From Larkinella soli (GTDB taxonomy: Bacteria > Bacteroidota > Bacteroidia > Cytophagales > Spirosomataceae), in NCBI RefSeq assembly GCF_003703975.1, contig NZ_QTJY01000010.1:124001-188000 (forward strand): a stretch of DNA of 64,000 nt, written 5' to 3'. The notes below the pieces were generated by a model. The model worked only from the letters and a program-made list of their open reading frames with translations. It was not told the origin of the DNA and made no database searches. Below are positions 24,258-33,113 of the stretch, piece by piece (the first letter of the stretch is position 1; each line of letters begins with the position of its first letter). The translations under genes and the position numbers were made by a program.

Positions 24258-25532
24258 TCAGTATTTGTAATCGGCGAGTTCGTCCCGTTCCCGTTTGCCG
24301 AAGGCACGCTCCATTTTCCGCCGGTCGAATTCCTTCTCATTATTAGCAATAAAAATGGTGGCAACCGTATTGCCGATGATGTTTGTTATCGAACGGGCTT
24401 CCGACATGAACCGATCCACGCCCAGCAGCAGCGCCAGCCCTTCGACCGGTATTACCTGCACGGCCGTCAGGGTCGACGCCAGCACGATGAACCCGCTGCC
24501 GGTGACGCCCGCAGCCCCCTTGGAGGTCACCATCAGGATGCCGATGATGGTCAGCTCCTGCCCGAGCGTCAGGTCGACGCTGAACACCTGCGCCAGAAAG
24601 ATGGTCGCCATCGACAGATAGATGGTCGTGCCGTCGAGATTGAACGAATAGCCCGCCGGAATCACCAGTCCCACCACCGAGCGCGAACAGCCCATCGCTT
24701 CAAGCTTGTCCATCACCTGCGGCAGGGCCGACTCCGAGGACGACGTGCCCAGCACGATCAGCAGTTCTTCCCGAATGTATTTCAGCACCTTCCAGAGGCT
24801 GACGCGGTAATACCGCAGGATGAGGTTCAGCACCACGAAAATGAACAGAAACATGGTCAGATAGACCGTCCCCATCAGCTTGGCCAGCGGCACGAGCGTC
24901 GCCAGACCGTACTTGCCGATGGTGAAGGCCATCCCACCGAATGCGCCCAGCGGAGCCAGCACCATCACCACGCCCAGGATGTTGAAAAAAACCCGCGACA
25001 GCTTCTCGAACGTCTGGATCAGCGACTGCCCGCGCTCGCCCATACGGGTCAGGCCGACGCCGAAAAGGATGGAAAACACCAGCACCTGAAGGATTTCGCC
25101 CTCGGCAAAGGCCTTGACGGCATTGCTCGGGACGATGTGCAGGAAGAAGTCGAGCCAGTTCATCTCCTTGCCCTGTTCGGCATACTGGCTGACGTCCCCG
25201 CCTTTGACGGCCGTGGCCTGCACCCCCTCCCCCGGCCGGATCAGATTGGCGACCACGATACCGATGACGAGCGCCAGCGTCGTCACGACCTCGAAGTACA
25301 GCAGCGCCTTGCCCCCGACCCGGCCTACTTTCTTCAGATCGCCCATATTACTGATTCCCAACACGATAGTCAGGAAGATGATGGGCGCGATCACCATCTT
25401 GATCAGGTTGATGAACAGATCCCCGAGGGGCTTGAGCTTAGCCGCCGTGGCCGGAAAAAAATGCCCGACGAGAATCCCCAGCGTGATGGCAATCAGGACC
25501 CGGAAGGTCAGGTTATTGAGAAGTTTTCGCAT
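24258..25532 (-). CDS. Dicarboxylate/amino-acid:cation symporter (DAACS family)
   Basis: A 424-residue sodium- or proton-coupled carrier of the glutamate/aspartate/C4-dicarboxylate family. The helical hairpin motifs are present: serine-rich GTSSSESALPQVMDKL (HP1), FNLDGTTIYLS (TM7) and TSKGAAGVTGSGFIVLAST (HP2), then FMSEARSITNIIGN in TM8. About eight helices plus two hairpins are expected. It is 35 bases upstream of the TesA-like lipoprotein's stop and may be co-transcribed only downstream of it, since both run on the minus strand. Exact substrate cannot be assigned. Confidence 0.94.
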   Translation of the reverse strand: MRKLLNNLTFRVLIAITLGILVGHFFPATAAKLKPLGDLFINLIKMVIAPIIFLTIVLGISNMGDLKKVGRVGGKALLYFEVVTTLALVIGIVVANLIRPGEGVQATAVKGGDVSQYAEQGKEMNWLDFFLHIVPSNAVKAFAEGEILQVLVFSILFGVGLTRMGERGQSLIQTFEKLSRVFFNILGVVMVLAPLGAFGGMAFTIGKYGLATLVPLAKLMGTVYLTMFLFIFVVLNLILRYYRVSLWKVLKYIREELLIVLGTSSSESALPQVMDKLEAMGCSRSVVGLVIPAGYSFNLDGTTIYLSMATIFLAQVFSVDLTLGQELTIIGILMVTSKGAAGVTGSGFIVLASTLTAVQVIPVEGLALLLGVDRFMSEARSITNIIGNTVATIFIANNEKEFDRRKMERAFGKRERDELADYKY

Positions 25533-25567
25533 GATCGTGGTGGTGCCCCGGCCGGGCAGAACGGTGA

Positions 25568-26296
25568 TTAGCTGTCGGTGCCCTGCTGTTTGCGAAGAAC
25601 GGGTTCGAGGATTTCCCAGACGTTGTCGGCCAGGATGCGGTGGCCCTCCGGCGTGGGGTGGATGCCGTCGGACTGATTCAGCCGCGGAATGCCGCCGACG
25701 CCTTCGAGCAGGAACGGGATCAGTTCGACGTCGTTCTCATCGGCCAGGTCTTTGAAAAGTTCACGGAACTCCCGGGTATAATCCGCGCCGAGGTTGGGCG
25801 GTATCTGCATACCGGCGAGGATGATCTGGGCCTGCGGGCTCTTTTTCCGGACGGTGTCCATGATGGCCTGGAGGTTCCGGCGGGTGGCGTCGAGGGGAAT
25901 GCCCCGCAGGCCGTCGTTGGCTCCCAGTTCCAGCACGAACACGTCCACCGGCTGCCGCAGGACCCAGCTGATGCGGCTTTTTCCGCCTGCGGTCGTCTCC
26001 CCGCTCAGCCCGGCGTTGATCACCTGGTAGGTCAGCCCGGCGGCTTCGGCCTTCCGGCCGACCAGCGCCGGGAACGCCTGCGACGGCTCGACCCCGTAAC
26101 CGGCGGTAAGGCTGTTTCCGAAAAACAGGATGGTTTTCTTCCGGTTGGCCGCCGGAGCCTTCGCTTTGTCGGCCGCGTCGGCGGTATTCCGGCTTTCCTG
26201 ATTCTCAGCGGTTTCTTTCTTTTCGCCGTTGCACCCGCCCAGCAGGGCCAGCAGCACCATCGCGACGGCATAGAGGTTGTATCGTACGGATTTCAT
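25568..26296 (-). CDS. TesA-like arylesterase / lysophospholipase, lipoprotein
   Basis: A 242-residue SGNH/GDSL hydrolase. The lipobox ALLGGC gives a lipidated N-terminus, then a 35-residue charged linker. SGNH blocks are clear: FFGNSLTAGYG (Ser), AGLSGETTAGG (Gly), LELGANDGLRGI (Asn) and DGIHPTPEGHRILA (Asp/His). E. coli TesA is a periplasmic thioesterase/protease/lysophospholipase. ATG 26296 was selected because it produces the lipoprotein signal; the open frame to 26377 has none. It diverges from a YbbA/YbbP-type exporter, the same arrangement as tesA/ybbA/ybbP in Proteobacteria, supporting a functional link. Confidence 0.9.
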   Translation of the reverse strand: MKSVRYNLYAVAMVLLALLGGCNGEKKETAENQESRNTADAADKAKAPAANRKKTILFFGNSLTAGYGVEPSQAFPALVGRKAEAAGLTYQVINAGLSGETTAGGKSRISWVLRQPVDVFVLELGANDGLRGIPLDATRRNLQAIMDTVRKKSPQAQIILAGMQIPPNLGADYTREFRELFKDLADENDVELIPFLLEGVGGIPRLNQSDGIHPTPEGHRILADNVWEILEPVLRKQQGTDS

Positions 26297-26401
26297 CGAA
26301 CAGTCAATTTCCGGAATAACGGCGAACCGAACCACTCGTCTTCCGGAGTCGGACAAAAATAATCTTAATTTCTCCATTTAGCCTTCTTTCCGGCCCTTCG
26401 T

Positions 26402-26409
26402 CAAATATA
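26402..26409 (-). promoter_or_regulatory. -7 element for the TesA-like gene
   Basis: TATATTTG on the minus strand matches TAnnTTTG exactly. It would give a transcript leader of about 100 bases before the ATG at 26296. The -33 element is not obvious. Confidence 0.5.
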
Positions 26410-26482
26410 CTTCGGTTCTCGGTGAATAAAACGTTAAATAATTGGTTAACTAAGCTGATCTACCCGAATAATTGATTGAATC

Positions 26483-27190
26483 ATGAGCATTCTGCGCGCC
26501 GAAAACCTGACGAAAACTTACCAGAGCGGAGGCCGGACCCTGACCGTGTTGAACGATGTGAGTTTTGAATTGCAGCCCGGTGATACGTTCTCGATCGTGG
26601 GTCCGTCCGGAAGCGGAAAAACCACCCTCCTCGGCCTCTGCGCCGGCCTGGACCGGGCCTCGTCGGGGAGCGTTTACCTGAACGACATCAAACTCGATAC
26701 GCTTTCCGAAGACGAACGTGCCGCCGTCCGGAACCAGTACGTCGGCTTCATTTTCCAGAACTTCCAGTTATTGCCCACGCTGACGGCCCTCGAAAACGTG
26801 ATGGTGCCGCTGGAACTGCGGGGAGAGAAAAAAGCCGGCCGGACCGCCCAGGAACTTCTGGAGCGCGTCGGTCTGGGACAACGGGGCCACCACTACCCTA
26901 CCCAGCTCTCCGGCGGTGAGCAGCAGCGTGTTTCACTGGCGCGGGCCTTCGCCAACCGGCCCAAAATCCTGTTCGCCGACGAACCCACCGGCAACCTCGA
27001 TACCGACACCAGCGCCAACGTCGTCGACCTGATTTTCGAACTGAACCGCGAAGCCGGCACCACCCTCGTCCTCGTCACCCACGACCTCGAACTGGCCTCC
27101 CGCACCCAGCGCATCATCCGCATCAAGGGCGGCCACGTGGTTTCCGACACCTACACTGAATCCACCGCCGACCTGCGCTCCGGTCAATAA
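26483..27190 (+). CDS. ABC transporter ATP-binding protein, YbbA/LolD type
   Basis: A 235-residue ATPase of the MacB/LolD/YbbA group. Walker A is GPSGSGKTT (about 39-47), the signature is LSGGEQQRVSLARA (about 142-155), and Walker B is ILFADEPTGNLD (about 162-173). FQNFQLLPTLTALENVMVPLEL is the Q-loop typical of ATPases that power FtsX-like mechanotransmitting permeases. It is nine bases upstream of an 858-residue FtsX-like permease and divergent from a TesA-like lipoprotein, the conserved ybbA-ybbP-tesA neighbourhood. The transported or extracted substrate is unknown. Confidence 0.94.
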   Translation: MSILRAENLTKTYQSGGRTLTVLNDVSFELQPGDTFSIVGPSGSGKTTLLGLCAGLDRASSGSVYLNDIKLDTLSEDERAAVRNQYVGFIFQNFQLLPTLTALENVMVPLELRGEKKAGRTAQELLERVGLGQRGHHYPTQLSGGEQQRVSLARAFANRPKILFADEPTGNLDTDTSANVVDLIFELNREAGTTLVLVTHDLELASRTQRIIRIKGGHVVSDTYTESTADLRSGQ

Positions 27191-27199
27191 GCCTTCCTC

Positions 27200-29776
27200 A
27201 TGGACCGTATCCTTCCCAAAGTACCCGCCCGGTCGGTGTCGATCACCGACCCCTGGCTCTGGAAAATGGCCTGGCGCGACAGCCGCCGGAGCCGTCGGCG
27301 GCTGTTTCTGTTCATGTCGGCCATCGTGCTCGGCATCGCGGCTCTCGTCGCCATCAACTCATTCGGCGACAACCTGTCGGCCAGCGTGGACGAGCAGGCC
27401 CGGGAACTGCTCGGCGCCGACCTGGTGCTGACCTACAACAAGACGCTGAATAAGAAAACCGAAGCATTTCTGAATACCATCAGCCCCGAGCGCAGCAACG
27501 AGGTGGCCTTTCCGTCGATGGTGTTTTTTCCGCGTTCGGGGGGTGTCCGGCTGTCACAGGTCAAGGCGCTGGAAGGTAGATTTCCCTATTATGGGGAGTG
27601 GGAGGTGCAGCCGTCCGCGGCCGTGGCCCGGTTCCGGAAGGCCGGCAAAACCGGGGAGCGGATCGCTCTCGTGGACGACGCACTGCTGGTGCAGCTCAAC
27701 GCCCGGCCCGGCGATTCGGTCAAGGTCGGGAGCCTGATGTTTCTGGTTGCCGGGCGGGTAATGAAAACGCCCGGCCAGACGGCCGTCACGACCACCGTGG
27801 CACCAACGGTCTTTCTGCCGTATGCCCAACTGCCCGAAACCGGCCTGCTTCAGCGCGGCAGCCGCGTCACCTACCGGTCTTACTTCCAGTTCGACCCGGG
27901 CACGAACGTCGACGCCTACATCAAAACCTTCGCTTCCCGGCTGGACAAAGCCGGGATCAATTATGACACCGTCACCGAGCGCAAGGAGCAGACCGGCCGG
28001 GCCTTTACCGACCTGACCCGGTTTCTGAACCTGGTGGCCTTCGTGGCCCTTCTGCTCGGCTGTGTGGGCGTTGCCAGCGCGGTCCACCTGTACGTCAAGG
28101 AGAAAATCGCTTCGGTGGCCGTGCTGCGGTGCATCGGCGCCAGCGGCCGGCAGGCCTTCCTGATCTACCTGATCCAGACTTCGCTGATGGGCCTGATGGG
28201 CGCCGTCCTGGGGGCGGCTCTGGGTTCGATCGTTCAGCTGATTCTGCCGGAAGTCTTCGGCAGTTTTCTGCCCATCGACGTAACCGTGACGGTCTCCTGG
28301 AAAGCCGTGGCGCAGGGGGTCGGCACGGGGCTGGTGATCGCCGTTCTGTTTGCGCTGCTGCCGCTGCTGGTCATTCGCAAGGTGTCTCCGCTGCGGACGC
28401 TCCGCACCTCCTACGAAGAGGACGTCACCGGCCGCGATCCCCTTCGCTGGGCGGTTTATGGAGCCATCGTCCTGGCAATCACCGGTTTCGCCTACTGGCA
28501 GATTCGGGACTGGAAAATGGCGCTGGGCTTTACGCTCGGGCTGGCTACCGCGTTCGGGGTGCTGACGGGGTTGGGCCGGCTGCTGATGTTCCTGGTCCGC
28601 CGGTTCTTCCCGGTATCGTGGAGTTACATCTGGCGGCAGAGCCTCGCCAACCTGTACCGGCCGCAGAATCAGACGCTGATCCTGGTCATTTCCATCGGTC
28701 TGGGCGCGTTCCTGATCGCCACCCTCTACCTGACTCAAACCCTGCTGTTGAGCCGGGTGCAGCTTTCGGCCAGCGGTGGGCAGCCCAACATGGTGCTGTT
28801 CGATATTCAGAACGAGCAGAAAGCCGGGGTCCAGCAGCTGGTTCAAAGCCATCGGCTGCCTGTGGTCCAGAGCGTTCCCGTGGTGACGATGCGGCTGGCG
28901 GAGGTCAACGGCCGAACCGTCGAAGCGATTCAGAAAGATACTTCTTCCAAAATACCGGACTGGGCGCTGACCCGTGAATACCGCGTTACCTACCGCGACG
29001 CCCTGATCGACTCGGAGAAACTGGCGACCGGCAAGGCGCAGAGCCTGCGGAACCAGACGGCGCTCATTTCCGTCGAAAAAGGGTATCTGGACCGGATGCG
29101 CCTGAAGCTGGGCGATACGCTGACGTTCAACGTGCAGGGCGCCCTGATCCCGACCGTGGTGGGCGGCACCCGCGAGGTGGACTGGAACCGGGTGCAGACC
29201 AACTTCCTCATCGTCTTTCCCAACGGGGTGCTGGAACAGGCCCCGCAGTTCCACGTGCTGATGACGCGCGTCCGCGATACGCAGCAGTCGGCCGCTTTCC
29301 AGCGGGATCTGGTCCGCCGGTATCCCAACGTCTCGGCAATCGACCTCGGGCTGATCCTGCGCACCATCGACGATATTCTGGAGAAGGTCTCCTTCGTGAT
29401 CCGGTTCATGGCCCTGTTCAGCATTGTGACGGGCCTGCTCGTCCTGAGCAGTTCGGTCGTGATCAGCAAATACCAGCGGATTCAGGAGAGCGTGCTGCTG
29501 CGGACGCTGGGCGCCAGCCGGCGGCAGATTCTGCTGATTTCCCTGATCGAATATATGCTCCTGGGCCTGCTGGCGGCCTTTTCCGGTATCGTTCTGTCGG
29601 TATTCGGCACCTGGGGGCTGGCCTATTTCGTCTTCGAGATTCCGTTCGTTCCGGATTTTACGCCCCTGCTGGTCGTAGCCGCCGTCGTCACGGCCCTGAC
29701 CATCCTCATCGGCCTTTTCAACAGCCGGGGGGTGCTGGTACGCCCGCCCCTCGAAGTGCTGCGGGCGGAAGTGTAG
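27200..29776 (+). CDS. FtsX-like ABC permease, YbbP type
   Basis: An 858-residue permease with one N-terminal membrane helix, a large periplasmic domain, three helices around residues 275-400 (first FtsX domain), paired central helices (about 425-480) and a second periplasmic-plus-FtsX unit ending near residue 850. That is the ten-helix layout of YbbP, not the four helices of MacB. VASAVHLYVKEKIASVAVLR and ESVLLRTLGASRRQILLISL are the two copies of the FtsX coupling region. With its ATPase it should use ATP to remodel or extract a membrane or periplasmic substrate. It ends six bases from the convergent FGE gene. Confidence 0.92.
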   Translation: MDRILPKVPARSVSITDPWLWKMAWRDSRRSRRRLFLFMSAIVLGIAALVAINSFGDNLSASVDEQARELLGADLVLTYNKTLNKKTEAFLNTISPERSNEVAFPSMVFFPRSGGVRLSQVKALEGRFPYYGEWEVQPSAAVARFRKAGKTGERIALVDDALLVQLNARPGDSVKVGSLMFLVAGRVMKTPGQTAVTTTVAPTVFLPYAQLPETGLLQRGSRVTYRSYFQFDPGTNVDAYIKTFASRLDKAGINYDTVTERKEQTGRAFTDLTRFLNLVAFVALLLGCVGVASAVHLYVKEKIASVAVLRCIGASGRQAFLIYLIQTSLMGLMGAVLGAALGSIVQLILPEVFGSFLPIDVTVTVSWKAVAQGVGTGLVIAVLFALLPLLVIRKVSPLRTLRTSYEEDVTGRDPLRWAVYGAIVLAITGFAYWQIRDWKMALGFTLGLATAFGVLTGLGRLLMFLVRRFFPVSWSYIWRQSLANLYRPQNQTLILVISIGLGAFLIATLYLTQTLLLSRVQLSASGGQPNMVLFDIQNEQKAGVQQLVQSHRLPVVQSVPVVTMRLAEVNGRTVEAIQKDTSSKIPDWALTREYRVTYRDALIDSEKLATGKAQSLRNQTALISVEKGYLDRMRLKLGDTLTFNVQGALIPTVVGGTREVDWNRVQTNFLIVFPNGVLEQAPQFHVLMTRVRDTQQSAAFQRDLVRRYPNVSAIDLGLILRTIDDILEKVSFVIRFMALFSIVTGLLVLSSSVVISKYQRIQESVLLRTLGASRRQILLISLIEYMLLGLLAAFSGIVLSVFGTWGLAYFVFEIPFVPDFTPLLVVAAVVTALTILIGLFNSRGVLVRPPLEVLRAEV

Positions 29777-29782
29777 GGCCGG

Positions 29783-30796
29783 TCAGGAGGGCTTGCCGAG
29801 GTCTTTCACGCAGCGGAAACCGACGTGCATCAGCGCCGTTTCCGGGCTGGTATACGAACGGCCCGACACCCGGTAGCCGTGGCACCAGCCGGGTTCGCAG
29901 AGAAACGAGCCGGCCCGCTGCACCTTCTCGGTCGGGTTCTGCGGCTGCCGCCCCTCCACAAGGTCGGAATACCGCTGCCGCCACTCGTTGCACCACTCCC
30001 AGACGTTGCCGGTCATGTCGGTCAGGCCGAGCGGGGATTTTCCGTAATAACCGACGGGCGAGGTCGTCCGGAACCCGTCGGTATTTTCGTTGTATTCGGG
30101 AAACTTGCCGTTCCAGGTGTTGGCCATCGCCCTGCCGTTGTGCGTCAGTTCGTTCCCGAACGGATACAGCGTGCGGTCGTTGCGTGCGTTGCGGGCCGCA
30201 TGTTCCCATTCGAACTCCGAGGGAAGCCGCTTCCCGGCCCAGACGGCAAAGTTGGTGGCATCGTTCCAGGAAACCTGCGTGACGGGGTGGTTGTCGGGCG
30301 CTTTCGGCTTGTCCGGGCCCTGCGGGTACTGCCAGTTGGCCCCCTTCACCAGCGTCCACTGGCGGGTCTTCTCGTCGAACACCCCGCCGTCGCCGAACTT
30401 TTCGGCCTCGGTTTTGTATTTGGTGGCCTCGACAAACCGCCGGAATTCTGCCACCGTCACGGGGTGTTCGTCCATCCAGAACGGCTTCACCTCCACCCAG
30501 AACGTCGGTTTCTCCTTGCCGGTGGTGTCATCACCGATCAGCGTACGTCCGCCCGGCACCCAGACCATCCCGGAAGGAGCCGGAGCCGGAGCCGCTATGG
30601 CCTTCACGGGCGGCAGGCCCTCGACGGTCGGCAGTACGGTGACCGTGGGCGTCAGCTCGATGGGCTCCCGCTTTTGTTCGGCTTCCCGGTTTTCGCCGGA
30701 GGAGCAGCCGGTCAGGCCGGACGCCAGCCAGAGACTCAGCCCGATGCCGGCGCTATACCGGAAAAAATCCCTTCCTATGGTTTGCAACGTGTTCAT
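29783..30796 (-). CDS. Formylglycine-generating enzyme-type lipoprotein (SUMF1/FGE)
   Basis: A 337-residue protein with a lipobox LTGC (C31) and a C-terminal FGE-sulfatase domain (about 75-335): MVWVPGGRTLIGDD, HPVTVAEFRRFVEAT, NHPVTQVSWNDATNFAVWAG, LPSEFEWEHAARNA and GNVWEWCNEW. Two cysteines spaced by five residues (C300 and C305, in SFLCEPGWCHGY) match the copper-binding pair of true aerobic FGE, which oxidises a sulfatase cysteine to formylglycine. Many SUMF1-like proteins lack this pair. It lies 58 bases downstream of a CSPSR-type sulfatase on the same strand, its obvious client. ATG 30796 was used. Confidence 0.9.
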   Translation of the reverse strand: MNTLQTIGRDFFRYSAGIGLSLWLASGLTGCSSGENREAEQKREPIELTPTVTVLPTVEGLPPVKAIAAPAPAPSGMVWVPGGRTLIGDDTTGKEKPTFWVEVKPFWMDEHPVTVAEFRRFVEATKYKTEAEKFGDGGVFDEKTRQWTLVKGANWQYPQGPDKPKAPDNHPVTQVSWNDATNFAVWAGKRLPSEFEWEHAARNARNDRTLYPFGNELTHNGRAMANTWNGKFPEYNENTDGFRTTSPVGYYGKSPLGLTDMTGNVWEWCNEWRQRYSDLVEGRQPQNPTEKVQRAGSFLCEPGWCHGYRVSGRSYTSPETALMHVGFRCVKDLGKPS

Positions 30797-30854
30797 TTCC
30801 CGCAAAAATTAACTTAAAGATAAGCGGTTTCCGTCTATCGGTTACCCGGTTTTT

Positions 30855-32393
30855 TCAGTACGTGCCTTTGTAGAGGTGGTCGAACCGTTTCTGCCGGACG
30901 GGATTGAGCGGTATCTGAAGCCCGCCGGTCGATTCGAGCCAGGTAAACACCTGATCGCGGAGTTGTCTGGCGACTTCCTGATGCTGCGGGCTGCGAATGA
31001 GGTTGTTCACTTCGCCGGGGTCGGCCTGGAGGTCGTAGAGTTCGTTGGCATCCCAGACGCCGTGGTTGAAAATGTATTTATACCGGTCGGTCCGGACGCC
31101 GAACATGGTGGGCGTCTGCGGAAAGTCGGCTTCCCAGTAGTATTCGTAGAACGCCCGGTCGCGCCAGGCGATCTTTTCCCCTTTCAGGATGGGCAGGAAC
31201 GAGTTGCCCTGCATCTGGGCCGGTTTCGCCATCCCGGCGTAGGCCAGCAGCGTGGGCGCGATGTCGATGTTCTGAATGACCTGCGTCACCTTCGTCTGCG
31301 GTTTGATCACGGCCGGACAGCGCACCAGCAGCGGCACCCGCATCGACTCCTCGTACATATGCCGTTTGTCGATCAGCCCCTTCTCCCCGAAGGCAAAGCC
31401 GTTGTCGCCCATGTACACGACCAGCGTGTTCTCCGCCAGACCGTTGTCGTCCAGCCACTTCAGCACCCGCCCGACGCTCTCGTCGACGCCCAGCAGCGTT
31501 TCGCAGTAACTCCGGTAAAAGTCATTGAAGCCGATCTGGCCGTGGTACATATAGTCCACGCCGTGCCAGCTGTACCGCTGTTTCTTCACCCAGGCCGGCA
31601 GATCGGCCAGGTTGGCCTTCAGGTCGCCGGTTTCGGGGTTCCGGGTCGGTTTCGGTCCCCAGGCTTTGCTGGTATCGGTGGCCGTCAGGTACATCGAGGC
31701 CGGGTAGGCGATGGGCATGTCGCGGTAGTTGCCACGGTGCCGCCGGGCGGGCATGAACTCGGCATGCACGGCCTTGTGCGACAGATACATCATGAACGGC
31801 TTCTTTTTGTCGAGCGAGCTGAGCCATTTGAGGGAATAGTCCGTCAGCAGGTCCGTGATATAGGCGCTGTCGCCGTGGGCGATCCGCTTGCCGTTGATGT
31901 TGAGCGTCGGGTTGTAATAGACGCCCTGGCCCTGAAAGCTCAGCCAGTAGTTGAAGCCGGGCTGCGGCATATCGTCGGCGTTGCCCATGTGCCACTTCCC
32001 GAAAAACCCGGTCTGGTAGCCCGCTTTCTGAAGGTACTGCGGGAAAAACATCAGCCCTTTCCGCAGCGGGGCAAAGTTGTCGACCACCCGATGCGTGTGG
32101 GCATACTGACCCGAGAGGATGCTGGCGCGGCTGGGCGAGCAGAGGGCCGTGCTGACGAAGGCGTTCTGAAGGTGAGCGCCCTCGGCCGCCAGCCGGTCCA
32201 GATTCGGCGTTTGCAGGCCGGAGAAGCGGTTCATGAACCCCAGCGCGTCGTAGCGGTGGTCGTCGGCCAGGATGAAGATAATGTTTTTGGGCGTCTGTGC
32301 CGCTTTGGGCGGTGCCGGGTGAAAGGCGGTGAGCAGCCCGGCCAGAATGGCGGAAATACCGACGACCGCTGCGAAGAAAAAGCCGTTTTTCAT
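30855..32393 (-). CDS. Secreted Cys-type sulfatase
   Basis: A 512-residue exported sulfatase. The N-terminus is a signal sequence. Metal-binding aspartates lie in NIIFILADDHRYD, and the modification motif C85-S-P-S-R (ALCSPSRASILSGQ) is the cysteine converted to formylglycine. GKWHMG, HKAVHAEF and YMGDNGFAFGEKG hold further active-site residues. The C-terminal subdomain ends with LYDLQADPGEVNNL, typical of S1 sulfatases acting on sulfated glycans. The target glycan cannot be assigned. It is followed by an FGE gene, so enzyme and activator are encoded together. Confidence 0.93.
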   Translation of the reverse strand: MKNGFFFAAVVGISAILAGLLTAFHPAPPKAAQTPKNIIFILADDHRYDALGFMNRFSGLQTPNLDRLAAEGAHLQNAFVSTALCSPSRASILSGQYAHTHRVVDNFAPLRKGLMFFPQYLQKAGYQTGFFGKWHMGNADDMPQPGFNYWLSFQGQGVYYNPTLNINGKRIAHGDSAYITDLLTDYSLKWLSSLDKKKPFMMYLSHKAVHAEFMPARRHRGNYRDMPIAYPASMYLTATDTSKAWGPKPTRNPETGDLKANLADLPAWVKKQRYSWHGVDYMYHGQIGFNDFYRSYCETLLGVDESVGRVLKWLDDNGLAENTLVVYMGDNGFAFGEKGLIDKRHMYEESMRVPLLVRCPAVIKPQTKVTQVIQNIDIAPTLLAYAGMAKPAQMQGNSFLPILKGEKIAWRDRAFYEYYWEADFPQTPTMFGVRTDRYKYIFNHGVWDANELYDLQADPGEVNNLIRSPQHQEVARQLRDQVFTWLESTGGLQIPLNPVRQKRFDHLYKGTY

Positions 32394-32459
32394 AGTTGGA
32401 AAAGCCGGATAAGGCGGATAATAGGGGCGGCCGGCAGTGCGCCGGCCCTCCGGACCCGG

Positions 32460-33005
32460 TTATTGATACCTGATTTGATACGTCAGCAGCAGAACGCCGG
32501 TGTCGTATGGTTTTGAATCCAGTAAGGTAAGATCGACGTATTTTTTACTGGTGCCGAACAGCCGGATGCCGCTGCCGAGCAGCGCCGGGTTCAGTTTGAC
32601 GATCAGTTGGTCGATGAGTTCGTTCTCCAGCAGAAAAGCCGCAAATGCGCCCCCTCCGCACAGATAGATGTCGGTCCCCTCCCCGGCTTTCAGTTGCCGG
32701 AGAAAAGCCAGTTCATCGCGGTCGATGATTTCCACCCGCTCGTCCGGGGGTGTTTCGAAGTGCAGGGTTTTGGAAAAGATGTAATGCTTCATCCAGGGGT
32801 AGGGCGGCTGGCCCGGCTGCATTCCGTACTGATAGCCAAATTCATACGTCGCCTTTCCCATAATGACGGTATCGTAACTTTTCAGCGACTCCAGATACTC
32901 GGTGACGTGTTCTCCTTCCGGTACGAATCCTTTATCGACCGAGCCGTCTTCGTTGCCGATGTAGCCGTCGAGGGTGGACGCAACGTGATAGACAATCTTT
33001 CTCAT
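32460..33005 (-). CDS. Dihydrofolate reductase / RibD C-terminal-domain family protein
   Basis: A 181-residue protein of the bacterial RibD-C/DHFR-like fold. The start KIVYHVASTLDGYIGNEDGS, the NADPH-binding IYLCGGGAFAAFLLE and the SYDTVIMGKATYEFG block are characteristic. Although annotated as dihydrofolate reductase-like, members in this group are not proven to reduce folate and may act on other pterins or aldehydes. It is monocistronic and diverges from a TetR regulator, with mirror-image promoters in the shared 108-base gap, so control by that regulator is likely. Confidence 0.88.
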   Translation of the reverse strand: MRKIVYHVASTLDGYIGNEDGSVDKGFVPEGEHVTEYLESLKSYDTVIMGKATYEFGYQYGMQPGQPPYPWMKHYIFSKTLHFETPPDERVEIIDRDELAFLRQLKAGEGTDIYLCGGGAFAAFLLENELIDQLIVKLNPALLGSGIRLFGTSKKYVDLTLLDSKPYDTGVLLLTYQIRYQ

Positions 33006-33034
33006 GCGGTTTATGAAAGGTGATAGGCAGGCGG

Positions 33035-33108
33035 CAAAGGTACGCCAGGATTCATTTTAAAAAGTCATTTAAAATCCTTTTTAATCCGTGCGCCGACGCC
33101 TACCTTTG
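33035..33108. promoter_or_regulatory. Symmetric divergent promoter with shared inverted-repeat operator
   Basis: TACCTTTG occurs on the minus strand (33035-33042) and on the plus strand (33101-33108), both exact TAnnTTTG matches, facing away from each other. Between them TTAAAAAG (33057-33064) and CTTTTTAA (33077-33084) form a perfect 8-bp-arm inverted repeat. Each arm lies 14 or 16 bases upstream of a -7 element, near the -33 position of each promoter. A TetR dimer bound here could repress both genes at once. The plus-strand ATG follows its -7 element by only five bases, which implies a leaderless message or a start further in. Confidence 0.62.
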
Positions 33109-33113
33109 CCGGA

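Noticed and set aside
32460-33005. A folate-pathway dihydrofolate reductase
   Set aside because: The fold is the RibD C-terminal type and is not near folate genes, so true DHFR activity is not supported.
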